DNA of 64,000 nt from Opisthorchis felineus (taxonomy: Eukaryota > Platyhelminthes > Trematoda > Opisthorchiida > Opisthorchiidae): NCBI GenBank assembly GCA_004794785.1, contig SJOL01006420.1, positions 215,382 to 279,381 of the forward strand, given 5' to 3'. This document shows, in pieces, positions 36,460-49,400 of this stretch. The translations under genes and the position numbers were made by a program. The notes under the pieces were generated by a model, which worked only from the letters and a program-made list of their open reading frames with translations, had not been told where the DNA came from and made no database searches. Position 1 is the first letter of the stretch. Every line of letters begins with the position of its first letter.

Positions 36460-36664
36460 ACTGTCCGCTTTTGTGAGTGTTGCAGAACTGCCTATCGTGA
36501 CAGTGTGCCTAGAGGCAAACATTCATTCATCCGCCGGTCACATGCTACCTTGGTCTTTAGACTTCCCAGTTCACTTCAGTCAGCAGAGTACTGAACACGG
36601 AATGTTTGAATTCGCTGCAGGAAGATTTATGGCAACACCAGTAACTGGAAAGGAAAGGGAATGA
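36460..36664 (+). CDS. Weak candidate terminal exon
   Basis: A possible acceptor (CTTTTGTGAGTGTTGCAG, before 36487) leads into an open frame, ELPIVTVCLEANIHSSAG then FEFAAGRFMATPVTG, ending in TGA at 36664. No motif is recognised. It lies just upstream of another candidate exon on the same strand. Confidence 0.2.
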
Positions 36665-36790
36665 GGAAAGTGTGCATACTTTGTGTGTACCATGGCTCAG
36701 ACAGTTACATGCACAAACGGGAGCTTCCCGAAGAAGACTGGACTGGTATTTTGTTGAGATTGTTCAAGTTCGGACTTGTTATCATTTCAG

Positions 36791-36855
36791 TGTTCTCAGT
36801 TATTTCTTGGAGTCAAAGCAAATTGTTGAACGATTCTTGAAGACCACAATAAAAG
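36791..36855 (+). CDS. Weak candidate internal exon
   Basis: The acceptor GGACTTGTTATCATTTCAG and the donor AAAAG|GTACAG frame 65 bases open in one frame as VLSYFLESKQIVERFLKTTI. It is short and unrecognised, supported only by splice-site quality and composition. Confidence 0.25.
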
Positions 36856-36959
36856 GTACAGCCTGGAGTCTGTTGGAACATATCTTTCGGAAAATGCGTG
36901 ATCCTTTTACGAGTTTCAGTCGATTGTTAGCTAAACAGATGGGGTTGTTATCATAAACC

Positions 36960-38260
36960 AGAAGTTTGGTTGCATCTGGTTAGCAACTTTATAGCCCACA
37001 GATGGGCTTTTTTCCTCAGGTTTAATTTTATTAAAAAAATGACACCACTCACAAGATCGTCGGGGTATCCATGAGCGATATTACGATATTAATCGAGACC
37101 ATTCAAAAACACTTGTGGGCTTCAACTTGCTATACAATTAATTTTAAGTTTTTTAACCACCTTTTATGTTCCAAAGACTTCAAAACCGTCCATAATAAAC
37201 GGATTAAAATATGAACGAAAGAATAAAATTAAATCACAAGGAAGTAATGCTATTCACATGTAGTGGTCGAGGCTTTGGTGTACACCGTCGAATATAACGG
37301 ATTTCGGAGACATCATAAGGCAAGGTTCTCACAGTGAAACAGAATAATACAACGAGCCATTTATAATACAGTCAACACTCAAAATTTAAATATGTTCTTG
37401 TGCGTCAAAGAAAAACTACCAGCTTTCTCATTTTTGACATCAAGGCATCCGTGCCTGCCCCGGGTGGTTGTCTATCGAGAAACGAAATTGTGTCACGACC
37501 AAGCTGAACATAGACATTTATCTCTGTAAATAGACAGGAAATAATTTCAATTTACTCAGTTGCATGACCTTTTGTTGCCGATTACAACAGATGACTTAAT
37601 AGGGTAATAGAGAGTTAGTATCACACTTACCGTTTGGAAATTGTACTGTTGAATCCCCGCTGACTCTCATAGTTCCGAAAGCTATTCGGATAAATAAAGT
37701 TAAGTCATTATTTTGAGCCTTTATTGGCATCATTCGAAAAACCTGAAAAAAGTCTAGACGACGACTACTTGGCAAAAACACCGATTACCTTATTGTCACC
37801 CATATACAGCCCTACAAATCAATAAGATCAACTGAATAAATCTGATTCACATTGGTGGGCCTGCTTTCGTGAACAATAAAAATGCTTAATTCGAGAGAAG
37901 TGAATTGCGATCAATAAATTGTCCAGATATGATGGGTTTCAAGGATTTAATGAGTGAGTTTTATTGTGCCTCAGTCGCCTGTTCACCCATTTCATTTTCA
38001 ACAAACAACCTTCATAAGCCTCTTATGATGTAATTTGTAGCGTAACAGGTTAGGTTTCTAGGATCTGTGATGAAATAGGTTTTCCTTCGTTTGTATCTCA
38101 GACTGGCTTTCTCAAGCGATACCGTCCCACCGTTCCAATTGAAGCTGTCACTTAATTCACCTGTCGGGGAAATTTTAGTAACCTTGTGAGTACTGCATTC
38201 TTTCGGGACGATATACTTCGGTATCTCTTCAATCAAGCCAACTATAACATGAGGCCGGTT
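36960..38260. other. No recognised gene or element
   Basis: AT-rich sequence with a few 60-75-codon frames and no motif. Nothing repeat-like was recognised. Confidence 0.45.
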
Positions 38261-38269
38261 TGGGTAAAG

Positions 38270-38440
38270 AATATCATATGGCTGGGTCTCATGTTAACAC
38301 CAGCATAATTTGCTAACAAGTGTGTTTCTTCACTTGCGCACGAGTTTTGCGGCATCTCGGGTAATATGTCTAACTGTTGAGTCCCAAGAAAGGTAAAACC
38401 GGTCGGAGAGTGTTCAGCAACCTTGTGAGCAGTACGTCAA
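38270..38440 (+). mobile_element. Foldback element, copy 5 (right arm only)
   Basis: GGCTGGGTCTCATGTTAACA, then AGCATAATTTGCTAACAAGT, GTCCCAAGAAAGG, AAAACCGGTCGGAGAG and a GTGAGCAGTACGT border follow the right-arm order seen in copies 2 and 4. A hammerhead-like pair of cores (CTGTTGA at 38374, AAAAC at 38395) keeps the 14-base spacing. Confidence 0.55.
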
Positions 38441-39244
38441 GTCAGGATAAACACACCTTTTAGTTCTTCCCGAAAGATATCAACTGCGGTTCGGGCCCAC
38501 CCAAAGTCCTGACACAATATCCGGTTTATATAGAACAGTTTAACGTCTTGGTCCAACACGTTTGCGAGCGAGCGTTGGGCTCTTTCCGATGCGGTCGTAG
38601 TCAATAACACAGTGGTTTGCATCGGTAATGACTGTGTAATGTGATATCGATCGATTCGGCAACCAGTAAACCATTGAAGTTTTTCAATGCCCTTGAAAGA
38701 ATCAACAGGAAATTCCACAACAAAGTGATCAATATGAGTGCACGCTTTCAGCGTTTAAAAATTTTTCTGAAACCTCAAAAATTTCATCTCCTAACATCCG
38801 ACGAGCAAACACATTATTGCTGTGTCAAGTGATTCTGGTCCCTTTGGAGTTTCATAGTAGTAGTGGCAATAGTTTTAAATGAGATTGAAGCATAAAATAA
38901 TGAACAGGTACACCCTTCAACGTCAGGATTCCGGTGATTGAAACTTTTGGCCTTTTGGTCATTAAACGATTCCACAATTAATGAAGTTATTAACTGAAGG
39001 ACCTTGCGTGAAAAATCCCTTTTATTTTACAGTAGCGATATACTAAACCAGCCTGTGATGTAGGTTCATGAATTCGGTTCCAGAATGTTGATAATTACTC
39101 TCTTATACGTCTAGTGCGTGTACTGGAGGAAATTCATACAGACTTGTCATCAGCAGAGCTTCAGTAGCATCGGTATTTTGAGGAGATGCGTTTGTCGGTT
39201 GAGTAAAAGGCTAGATATTCTGGGAGGGCATACTTTTCTTGTAG

Positions 39245-39720
39245 GCTTACTTGGGATCAAAATAGTTTAGCGGTTAAAGTGGAAACTTGCTAACCAAGGG
39301 GCTCATGGTTCGAATCCCAAACCAGCACTTTTACTACTCTTGTCTAAATTTGGGTAACCCGACGATATCTCTGTTCTCGTGTTTCCTACTAGTGACGCCG
39401 CAGCTAGAAAAATGTCGATCATAGCCGTCAAATAAGTGTGCCAGCTTCCAGCGGAGAGATTTCCAGATAGAAGACGCACTACAATCCATGCGCCCCTAGA
39501 CAAGTTGAGAGGTAGACCAGATCCACTACGTGACTTTTTGAGGTTGACAGACTTGCGTCCAGCATGCACTGATGAAGTACTAATAACACGCTTGCCTTGC
39601 AATTCAGATGTTCCTGGTTCAAACCCCGGCACTGTTGCTGAGCCCTATTAAGAGCGAAACTTAAGTCCAATGCTCTCCCCCCTTTGGAGTGGACCCACTA
39701 GCATGTCTGCACCACGACAG
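39245..39720 (+). repeat. Composite SINE-like repeat with two tRNA-like blocks
   Basis: The first block (39250-39325) has TAGTTTAGCGGTTA and ATGGTTCGAATCCC, spaced like tRNA A and B boxes. It is followed by a CTTGTCTAAATTTGGGTAAC tail that matches the SINE at 44.0-44.17 kb. A second block near 39540-39630 ends in CTGGTTCAAACCCCGG, followed by a distinct tail with CCCCCCTTTGGAGTGGACC. No acceptor stems pair. The 109-codon minus frame across it is read as repeat-derived, not a gene. Confidence 0.6.
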
Positions 39721-40889
39721 GAGAAAAACTATTCAAACCGAAGTGATGCGAATGTGAAACTCACATATGGGGCTCCTGGAACGAGCTTTGATTGATCAAA
39801 TAATCTGATGAGCAATTTTTCGCCAATCTTTCCGGAAATGGGTTCGGCTCAAATCTTTAGTGAAATGAGGGCTGCACTATCCTTGTGGCTGTTAATATCC
39901 AGATAAAAAATTATCTCAAATGAAAAGCTGGGTTGCCTAGTTACATTAGAGAGTAGTAAAAATGCTACAACAAGTGCTACCGCCTGTCATTTGCATCTGT
40001 AGGGTGGAGGTCGCTTGACTGACTAGAATGTGTATAGGAAGCGCGCATTCATATCAGCGGAAGGTCAGTCACATCTTATGGAATTGCAAGTGTGGGAGCC
40101 GGTGTGTAATGGTATTCAAACCCACAGTGTGTATAACCTGGTCTCTTATTTTCTGAAATATAACAGAAGATTATGCGAAAGCAGCCAACCATAATCTGAA
40201 ACAATTGCAGGCTTTACCAAAGCATGGTTAACAGTGGGACTTTGCTGATTGCCCTAGGAAGGTCTCCATTGCAAAAGTGACATTGCTGTTCAGTACCGGT
40301 TAGTTAATCGTTTATTCGACCCGAGGAGATTTATTAGTGTACAAAATCTGCGCAAGTCCAATATCTGAAATGAAGCACCGAGAAATCGGGATGAACGGTT
40401 GTGCATTAGCGTACTGCGTGAATTTCCACTGTCTTGTCACTACACTTTTCGCATTCCCAACGTTTGATAATCATCTGAACTCACGAAACAGCCGACTTAA
40501 CAGGCACCTCTACAGAAACGTTCATTTACGTATATGCACGCAGATTCGAGTCTATCGGACTGGCTTCACTGTCCTTATTGCCATAAAACAGGTGAAGCTG
40601 AATAATGCGGACTAAATTTTCCGGTATCTGTTCAGTTGCACGTGTAATATCTCCGCAAAACTGTACGGGCACAGGCGCAGACTGCAACCCGATGGCGCGG
40701 GTTTTTCATACGACAAAGAGCAATGGTGAGTAACGTGAAGTGGCATTTCTGCGGTAAATTCCAATTTGCGTTCATGTCTCACATTAAGTGAGATAGGTGC
40801 ATACCTGCTACAATGCTATGATCGATTTTTAGAGTCAATAGAGATCTCGTCATGTCAGTGAAGCCAATCAATGCTCAAAAGCTGAGAAA

Positions 40890-41150
40890 CAGTAGGGCTG
40901 TTTCAACCTTGTTGGCAATCATCAGCTCATGAACCTCAGAGAGTTTCGAAATCGCAACCTTCCGGCCAGTTGTTGAACATTGGACAACTTGGCCACCAGT
41001 GGCGGATCAGCATTGAGATCAGCTGTCACTTAGACAGGACGTAGCGCCACTCATCCTTCAATAGCGGAAACCACATCACAGGGTCACTTATTGGATGATC
41101 CCTCGAGTGGCGACTTCTCAGAATGAAGTTTTACGCATCGATTTAAAGTA
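40890..41150 (-). repeat. tRNA-like SINE, family B copy 1
   Basis: On the minus strand, from about 41150 downwards, GCCACTCGAGGG, GATGAGTGGCGCTACG and then a tRNA-like stretch TGGTGGCCAAG with GCGATTTCGAAACTC match the same order at 55690-56000. The B box is degenerate. Confidence 0.5.
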
Positions 41151-41207
41151 TCCTTTCGCAGAGCTGCCCACTGATTCATGATTCATGATTTGCAGATCAT
41201 TTTGCAG

Positions 41208-41275
41208 CCTTGCCTAGTGAATCTCCTTCGCACTTCTAGGAGAATCACCCTCAAACCGTTAGGCCACAACTACTC
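41208..41275 (-). repeat. tRNA-like fragment
   Basis: The minus strand reads GTTGTGGCCTAACGGTTTGA followed by a TCTCCTAGAAGTGCGAAGGA arm-like segment. It has an A-box-like start but a poor B box, and no paired acceptor stem. It is probably a SINE head. Confidence 0.35.
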
Positions 41276-42384
41276 CAAATCGAAAATATGAAAAGCCTTT
41301 GTCCAGTGGCAGACCTACTCGATGGAGTCGCACTGCTCAATTAACTGTTGATTGTGTGAATAAAGCTATTTTCTCCGCACAGTTCCGTGCGGCTACTTAG
41401 TTTCGTCACTAGCCAGAATGCAGAACTGAAGGAATTATGCTGAGCAGCTATCAAGTTTTCATAAAGTCGATTCAGTTATCTGCACAAATTGAGTGTGCAC
41501 GTGAAGGACATTTCCTATATCAGTGCACACTTTGAGCTATTGAGAAGATAGAAAAAATTATTTACTTGTTTCAACTAAAGCTCACATATATAACAGCTTG
41601 GCGCCATGATCGCTGACCGTCACTTTCAGCTAGTACACTTTATGGTGCTGTACACGTTTGTGTTATTCTTTGCGTGGGTAGGCCCAGTAAAGGGCTAGTG
41701 TGCTGTTGCGTAATCCAGACAACATATCCTAAAAGTAAGAAACTTGTATCGCTGCTTGGCAGCCATCACCTTGAATGTGTCATCATCTTGAATTTGACGG
41801 TTTGGCACTAGCCTGGTTTTAGACTGCGCAGTTACCCCCAGAAAGCCTCTCTCCTCATTTTCTGAACCCATCAAAACTTGGGCCCGTATGCACTCTGAAG
41901 GCAACCATGTGATTCGTGGAACATGGATCGTGGAAATTACCGCCTATTTGGCTATCTGTTTGACGCTCTGGGTTGATATGTACTAATTCAGGAGGTGCAA
42001 GGCACCAAGAGGCGCCGCAGTGTCAACCCGGCATTATCGACGCAACTGGGAATCGAACGCTGAACTAAGTAACGGTACCTCGGCACAAATTTTGTGATGC
42101 AAAAATTTCGGTAACTCTCCTGTTTGTTCGGCATTTCTTAAACGATCCGGATCAATTGATGCCTGCAGCAGAATTCTTAGCTCTGTAAGACAAAGACAAA
42201 TGGGAAATGTTTTAACATTGAATGGTAGTCGGATAAATGTTGTCTACAACTCTTTGCTCGCTGAAACTTCAACTGGGCTTCTCCAACTTGGATGAGGAAG
42301 CAAATCAGTTTAACTTCAGCTCTACTTAGCACGTGGTAATGAGCTTGAGAAGAACTGAAAGATGGCTAAGAGGTTGGATGTTTG

Positions 42385-42470
42385 ACCCGGACAGCTCAAA
42401 GGTTAGCATCGCTTCGACAACCTGGGTTCGATTCCCCGCAGAGACCTCTTCATATTGACTGCTGGATCAG
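42385..42470 (+). repeat. tRNA-like SINE head
   Basis: CAGCTCAAAGGTTAGCATCG and CTGGGTTCGATTCCCC are spaced like tRNA A and B boxes. Flanks do not form an acceptor stem. It is followed by an unmatched tail. Confidence 0.5.
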
Positions 42471-43334
42471 GCCTTGTAAATGGTATACGCGTGTTGTTAC
42501 AAGGACCGCACATGTTACTTTGAGTACCTTAAAAGCCGGCAGAATGTTTAAGAACTGACAATTATTACTGGTATTTCGAACTTATCAGGTTCATTCAGCG
42601 AAAGACGCCTGAATACAACTAGGTCTATGCAGCTTGTACCTGCGTGCCAATATGTTTCATCTGATCCAAGTCAATTGATTCAACTTTCATTCACCGACTG
42701 TGTTGGAAAGCGCTAAAACAATGAGTAGTTGCCTCATCTTTGTTCACAGTAGTCAACAGGAGACATCACAAAAATTCCTTATGGAGATTCAAATCCGAGA
42801 CCCCTCATACTCTACTCTGGAAAGATCAATACGAGCTGTCTGTATTTCAGCGTGCTTCCATAACAACCTAGTTTTAAAGGATATGAGCTCGGACATTTCT
42901 AAATAACAGTTAGATGAGCTTTAGCGGTGTTTTCTAACAAGCACGGAGAAACCGCAGTACCGAATACTTTCCACCTGCATGAAATTTCTTATTGCTTGCC
43001 TTTAGGCAGACGTGCTTGAACGGTGTGCGCCGTTACACTTGCCATCTTTTGGTTTATACCCCAGCGAAGGGGAACTGAGAGGAAACAAACAAATAGTTGA
43101 TGATGAGTATTATTTGCGAGCATTTTAACCAAGCACAACAGTATATTTTGTTGCAAACAGATTGAGATTATATTTCGCGATTACTGTGTGACCCAACAAC
43201 GAAGTCAACATAAAATGCACAAACTGGAATGCACTTCTGGAGGTTTGGCTGCGCTCCCATGTCACCTCAATCGATTGAGTGCTCGAATTTGTGATCCTGA
43301 TGACACACTTTCCTCTGTATAACCAAGAGCGCCG

Positions 43335-43600
43335 GCGTATCTTCTCGACGGAACCTACTGATTATAAGTTCGACAAAAACTCTTTGAAAGCCAATGACCG
43401 GTTGTGCTCTTGGGCATCATCAGCTTGAGACTTTGTCAACCCAATTTTCTACCAAAATACCAAATCTCACGGACTTTGCGAAATTCAGCTGCAAATTACG
43501 CTGGTGTTACTTGGAGCGTTCATTACATTCCAACTAAATCTATCATCATAAAAGAGTCTCCAGTTAAGAGCAAATTAGATTTCGAATGAATGTAGTTCAC
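43335..43600 (+). mobile_element. Foldback element, copy 6
   Basis: The border CTACTGATTATAAG, then AAAACTCTTTGAAAGCCAA, GACCGGTTGTGCTCTTGGGC, ATCATCAGCTTGAGAC and TTTTCTACC follow the left-arm order, and CATCATAAAAGAGTCTCCAG near 43545 belongs to the start of the right arm. The minus-strand hammerhead-like motif (CTGATGA at 43423-43417) has a shortened 11-base middle and ACAAC as second core. Confidence 0.55.
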
Positions 43601-44009
43601 GCAGAACTCAGGTAGTTCTCATGGGGGTGACCCAAACGTTCAATGCTTTCTTTCCATATCTGAGGAACAACTCACGAATAAACCATACCTCGGCTAATGA
43701 ATTCTTCCTCGTAGGCATGACTACTGGAGTAAACATGACTTTCATTCGAAAATACGCTAACCAACTGAAGTTCCCCCTGCATCTGCGAAATGGATTATTG
43801 CCGACACCTGAAACTAGGCACACGGTGATTCGCTTTCACCTTTCGTCAGCATAGTTTCAATCTGAGATGAGTGTTTGACCCTACATGCATCCAAACTGAA
43901 GTTCAAACAGAAAATAAGATTGGAGGAATTCGTGAAATACACTAATTTGTACACCAAGAAATACACAAATGAGTCCCGGCTAGATTGTTTGTCTGGGACT
44001 TTTTTCTTC

Positions 44010-44170
44010 AATAGCTCAAGGGATAAAGCGCGAAGGTACTGATAGGAAGGCCTGTGGTTCTAACCCAACCACGGTATATCGACTGTTCTTGTCTAGGCAC
44101 GAGCAACTTGGCAGTATCTCGGCGCTCGTGCTCCCTCCAGGTGGCATGGGAGCCAGACACCGAAATGGCG
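44010..44170 (+). repeat. tRNA-like SINE, family A copy 2
   Basis: ATAGCTCAAGGGATAAAGCG and CTGTGGTTCTAACCC mark A- and B-box-like positions. They are followed by CTTGTCTAGGCACGAGCAAC, TCTCGGCGCTCGTGCTCCC and GGTGGCA, the same tail as the repeat starting at 39245 but better preserved. Confidence 0.6.
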
Positions 44171-45367
44171 ATACAGATGAGCGTTTATTAGTATATTTGT
44201 TGAATTCAACTACGCATGAGTTTGCCGAGTAGTATCCTTTAAAAGACAGTTTTACCGAATGAGGTCTGTCGAGGAATATAGTTCACCCTTGGAGTGCCGT
44301 GACATTGAGTGTTATCCGCTGCATAGATCAAACAAAGCGAATGTTTTCGCTGGGCACAGAGGTTCCCAGTGGTGTACGGTAGTGCCTACGGACGTTGGTC
44401 ATTCGCGCGGACTTCAATGGGGTTTCCTGTTCGCAGAAGGACTGAATCAACGAATTTACTCACACCTGGTTTAACGCACATTAAACTGTCATTTTATAGC
44501 AGATTCCTAAAATGTGGTGTTCTTGAACACAAAACTCCCAGTTGGTACCCGTAGAATTCTTCCTGTTCATATCACCCGCACAATTTTTCGCAATTCTAAC
44601 GACGGCGATTCACAGTTTGCAAGTACAATTCCATACGCGTTTACTGGGAGCAGCTTTATAAACTGGCGGCAACGCGCTCGTTGTTGTCATTGTCTTACCA
44701 AGCAGTTTGTCCACACTCGCTCTGAGACACCTGGTGTTTTTCGGTCGATGTTTGCACACTGTAGGTTCCTGTTCCACGGGACCAATATCTGTTACATACT
44801 TTGTGGAGTAGGGACCCAAATAAGCGCACCACTGCAGTAGATACATGTTAGGGTTACTCGCTCAGAAATTTAGGCACATGCGGCAACATCATTCAGTGTG
44901 TGGTGACTATCGTTCCGTATTGCTGTCGGTTCACGAAGGTGTTGCCTTTGTTAGTTGAGACGAAGCGACCTTTGAGACCAACTTGGATAGATGTGGAAAA
45001 TTCGCACACCCATTAGGCTAATCTATACTCAGTAGGACAAAATTCGTATCAGTCCATTTGTCCAGCAAATTATCCAACCAATTATCGTACCTCTCGATAA
45101 AGAAATAGTGGAAAGGGTCAACAACAAAACAAAAAACATACAAGGCGAGTGAAGCCATGCCAATAGAATAAAATCATAGCGTCGGTTTACGGAAACTCAC
45201 GCATGCAAGAACCATCTAAAATTTAAAACGTTGAAAAACAAGTATGGTGGAGTTGGCAATCAAATGTTTATCTGCACATCACGGAACAGGCATCCCTTAA
45301 TATGTTACTTCTCAAAGTTTGACGAAATGTTACCGACAGTCCAAACTGATTACATCCATTTCGGAGG

Positions 45368-45410
45368 TCCTCGGATAGGCGTAGTCACCGAATTAACCTC
45401 AGTCTTGTCT
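45368..45410 (+). mobile_element. Foldback element scrap
   Basis: GGTCCTCGGATAGGCGTAGT followed by CACCGAATTAACC corresponds to the GATCATCAGATAGGCGCAGT and CCCCGACTTTTC blocks of the foldback left arm. Adjacent blocks are lost. Confidence 0.3.
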
Positions 45411-45959
45411 AGTTTGTAAGGTAACGGGAGGTTGGTTGGCCGCAAGATCAGATTGATGGAAATTTGGCAACTAGGCCAACCTGATGTGCTTCTGGCGGTC
45501 CATGTGTTATTTTCAACTCTATAGCTGGTCTCATTTCAGTGCAATACTCTTACGTCTTCAATATCTGCCCAGTTGAAACGGAAGTGGCCTTTGTGCGGCG
45601 CAGTGAGAGGAACCAGCGATTCTCTTGAGGCTACCGGCAACATTATCTTACTTTGCAGCTAAAGGTTTATCCTCAGATGGTCCGACATTTTTCAGTGTAC
45701 AACTTGGAAATAGTCACCATATAACTTGGGTGATTTTCTGTATTGTTAGGCCGTTAGGGAAATCCGTGAGACCTATTTATGTGATTTCACACTGATTAAA
45801 CGTGTCAAAACGAAGCAAGTCACACATTCGCTGCTCTGACTGTACCACACTTTGTGATGGTAATGTGTCGAAATATTGGCAGCTCGGGGGAATTAATCGG
45901 TTGCTGATCCGGAGACTGGGCGGAGAGCCAGAGCTGCAGAGCTCTGAACTGTACAAGAA

Positions 45960-46445
45960 AACATACGAGTAACGCGTAGAAGAAGCAGGGAAGCCAGACT
46001 CAAGCGAAAACATCAGTGTGATTGAGGGAGGTGCACAGCCAATAAAACAAAGTATTAAAATGACTGGCGGACACAGGGAAGCCAGCCGTTACAATGGACA
46101 AAAGGAGGTAGAGCAACAAACAATCAACCTCGAGGAGATCAGATCACGACACAATGCGAACTGAGAAGAGGCCAATCAAAGCAGGAAAGAAGGCATTGGG
46201 ATGGCCAATCGACTCAAAGCAACGCAGACCACAACGCAACAAAGGTCGCACGCAAACCGATAAATTCAAGAAAAGGCCGTCTCCCAGCTAGCTGATTACG
46301 TTAGGAGATAACGAATAATCTTCAGATGTTAAATAAACGCACACAGGCGAAGAAGTACCCATCCAACTACTCACCGATGATGTCTCCTTGTAAGGTGGTA
46401 AAACCTGCGAATGTCAGTGGCCAAGCTCGGTAAAGAGATAAACAT
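45960..46445 (+). mobile_element. 3' end of a Penelope-like element
   Basis: A T-poor, AACAA- and AATCAA-rich UTR-like stretch ends in CCGATGA, 19 bases, AAAAC, TGCGAATGTC, then GGCCAAGCTCGGTAAAG. This is the terminal block shared with 30.66 kb and, inverted, 33.44 and 17.69 kb. No RT or endonuclease is seen upstream, so the copy is 5'-truncated. Confidence 0.6.
46374..46404 (+). ncRNA. Hammerhead-like core in a Penelope 3' end
   Basis: CCGATGA and AAAAC are separated by 19 bases able to form a partial TCTCC/GG-GG stem around a TTGTAA loop. Both cores differ by one base from consensus. It is a likely decayed ribozyme, equivalent to 30660-30690. Confidence 0.4.
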
Positions 46446-46449
46446 CCAC

Positions 46450-49400
46450 CTGATCAACAACCAATACACTTTATGATCTCTGTCTGAATGGTGAAAAGGC
46501 CGACGTAGTTTATTCACTCCGGCTGGAACAGCCACGTTAAACATCAAGCCAAATTAATAGATACTTTGAAAACTGTGTGCAAAATTTCAGAAAAATTCAC
46601 CCTGATGTCGTCAGCAAATAGAGCATCCTTCGCCTTTAACTAGTGGTCGATATGATCAACTTGAAGAACGTGGCTTGTATGGATAATCAAAACTGGCCTA
46701 TAGGGGACGAGGCTTAGGTCGCAACTTTTCATTCAATAGGGCATCTAAATGACAGGAACTCGAAGTTTGTCGATTTTTCTAAGAATAGCAAAAGGGATCA
46801 ACATCGCATTACACTTCTGAGTGGAACTCTTTGTCGGTAGGCACTGCCTTGGAGCAATCCATTCGATACGTGTGTTCTCTTTTCTAGTGTTTGTGGTTGA
46901 GTAAACCAAATCATGGGTCTTGAAATGGCTGTCATGCCATATGGTCAGTTGGACAATAAGGTTGGCTTGGACCACACTAGCCATAAGTGAACGACTTGGT
47001 TGATTAGGATAACTTGCACAAGTTTTTTTCGGTCAAACATTCCTTCACGCCCTCCTAGTTATGATTAGATGGCGTAATTTGGACCAAATTCGGTCTCTTC
47101 AAAGAGGCAATTTATGAAGGGGAATAACTATGTTACTGATGGCTCCACAATAACTATAAAGAAAACAATTCACGACTTGAATTATATTCGATTTTTTTAT
47201 TTGCACTGTTGATTTTCTCCTGTGAATGAAGTCATTTTACGCTGGAGGTAAAGGAATGCCAGAAAGATCGAAACTGGTACAACCTTAACGATGCTGACAT
47301 TACGCCTGAGGCTGGCAGCAGAACACAATAAAGAAGTGACTATTACGGTATTGTCAAGGCACTTTAGTGGCCGTTCACTTTATCTGAAGAAAATGCACTT
47401 ATGTTCTAAAACCACGAATCACGCTGAGAACAAGTTACTCAGGCAGAGATACGTCTTAGGAATCCTTCAGCAGCAAGTAGGATGGATTAAACTAGTGTCA
47501 GCCTTTCTGTTACCGGGCGGTTGGTGGATCCACTGAAGTCACGCTAGTGCGCATCGATATGGCAAGTAACAAAGGGCACAACATGCATTTCATTGGCACC
47601 TTATACCTAGACGTCCTGGTGAGAGCGAATGTTGAATGTTGTGGATGCGTGTGCTTCTAATTTAACTGTTTATAAAGGGTGTTATCCGGCTGATCACTGC
47701 ACTTGACGATATCCGCTGCCATTTGCACTTAACAGAAGTTTCCCTGGAGGAATTTGTACCAGCTGCAAAGGCTCGCCTGGGTCTGTATTCACCAGCCGTC
47801 GATTCGATAGAAGATGAGCGTGTATATAAGTTTAACTATTTGGGTGTGCATCTTAGATGTGTGGGGGACGCCTAAGTTGCATATCAACCTAACATGCGAC
47901 GGAATAATTAAGAGACGCACCCTGGAGGTTTTACTGGACAACTGAGCAAACAAGAATGGCCTTCGTAGTTATTGGAACAGGCAAGGAGTGCTGTAGAGGA
48001 CAGCATCACTACCGAAGACTACGCAACTATGAGTAAGTATCCGTCCCATATGTATTTAGATCTCACAGAATGAAGCTATCCTATGCACCACTTGAAATTT
48101 TTTTGACTAGGGGAGTCATAATGTTAGGAGGACACAACAAAGGTGGTATGGTGTGGGAAAACACAGCGCTGAAGATTGCTAATCGTGCTCATAGTCACTC
48201 CACGGCCGTGCGTTAGAACATGGATACTAAGGAGAACCGTCTCTGGCAAAAATTTCGCCGAACTCTACCATGCCGAATGAGTATCTTGCGTGTTTAATTA
48301 CGCCAGAAAGACAAAAAGATGGTCTTTTAGTTTAGTTTAGCATCTTCCAAACTTAGAAGAACTCACAGTGGGCAACTGCACCGTTTATTGAGTATCACAC
48401 AAGATGCCTCAGATAAAAGCCTAGTTCGAACGTTGTTCGGTAGATAGCAAAGTATGTGCACTGAGGATAAGGAACTTAGAGAGTGTGACCTTTCAGAAAG
48501 CTTAGTTCATGTAAATCTACCATCCTGCCAAAGTCGGACTTAGACACAATCGGACTTGACGATTAAGCATATTCAACCCCTCTTCGTAATAAACGTGCAC
48601 ATGATTCTGTTATATCTGACTGCTGCCCCACTCCAATGCCTGGTGCCAGGAAAAGAACTCACCCACAGGGAACACAACAGCCTTATTGCAACAAGCGAGT
48701 GCGTGCGAGTGCGGGTGCAAATGGTGCAACGGCCCCGAGCTATTTAAAGAGCACTTTCTGACATTGATCAAAGCTGTCTGATAGGCGTTTAGTGAACACC
48801 CATCAACATCGATCGTGCTTCTACGAAGTGCCTGAACGCTGATCACATTCGGTCGTGTTTCTCTGGCGTGCCTGAACACTCATCGGCTTTTGCTGAATTG
48901 ACTGAATGATTGACTGGCCTGGATGCTTGCCGGCTTCCCTATTGAGATTGTGGTGGATTTGAGGGTCTCAGTAGGTTTCGGGCGTTCTGGGGTTACTTTC
49001 AGGAATTTGACCTTCCTGGAAGATTCATGCTGCCCACTGCGCTTATTTATTGATCTGTAGCAGGCACATCAGTCTTTATGGAGTATCCTATCGAAAAAGA
49101 CCTGATTCAGAACGAGATTCCTATTCAAAGGGAACTCTGGATGGTTAAGACAATGGAAGCCCTAGATTTAAGAATACCTACCAACGGAAGGAGTTGTTGG
49201 TCCGGTTCATTTGGAGAATGAATAATTTCACTGTTGCCCGTCACTTCTGTTAGCTGGCTGAAGTGTGACCGAAACTCGCCCACCGGCCCTAGAGAGGTGG
49301 TCCATCATGCTTGGAACTGTTCGTTCAAACTCACGATCATCAAATGGCCCAAAAAATTGAAGGCAGTTTGTGTGTGTGTGTCCAGCTATAACCGTACCCG

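Noticed and set aside
39303..39632. 109-codon minus-strand frame
   Set aside because: It lies wholly within the composite tRNA-like SINE and mirrors its B-box sequences.
43811..43850. CTGACGAAAGGTGAAAGC on the minus strand as a ribozyme
   Set aside because: Only five bases separate the cores, too few for stem II.
47690..48000. Possible RT or C-terminal retroelement segment (KFNYLGVHL)
   Set aside because: A single short resemblance without collinear flanking motifs.
48880..49200. Penelope 3' end
   Set aside because: T-rich TTGACTG-type sequence is suggestive, but the terminal GCCAAGCTCGG block and hammerhead-like cores are absent.
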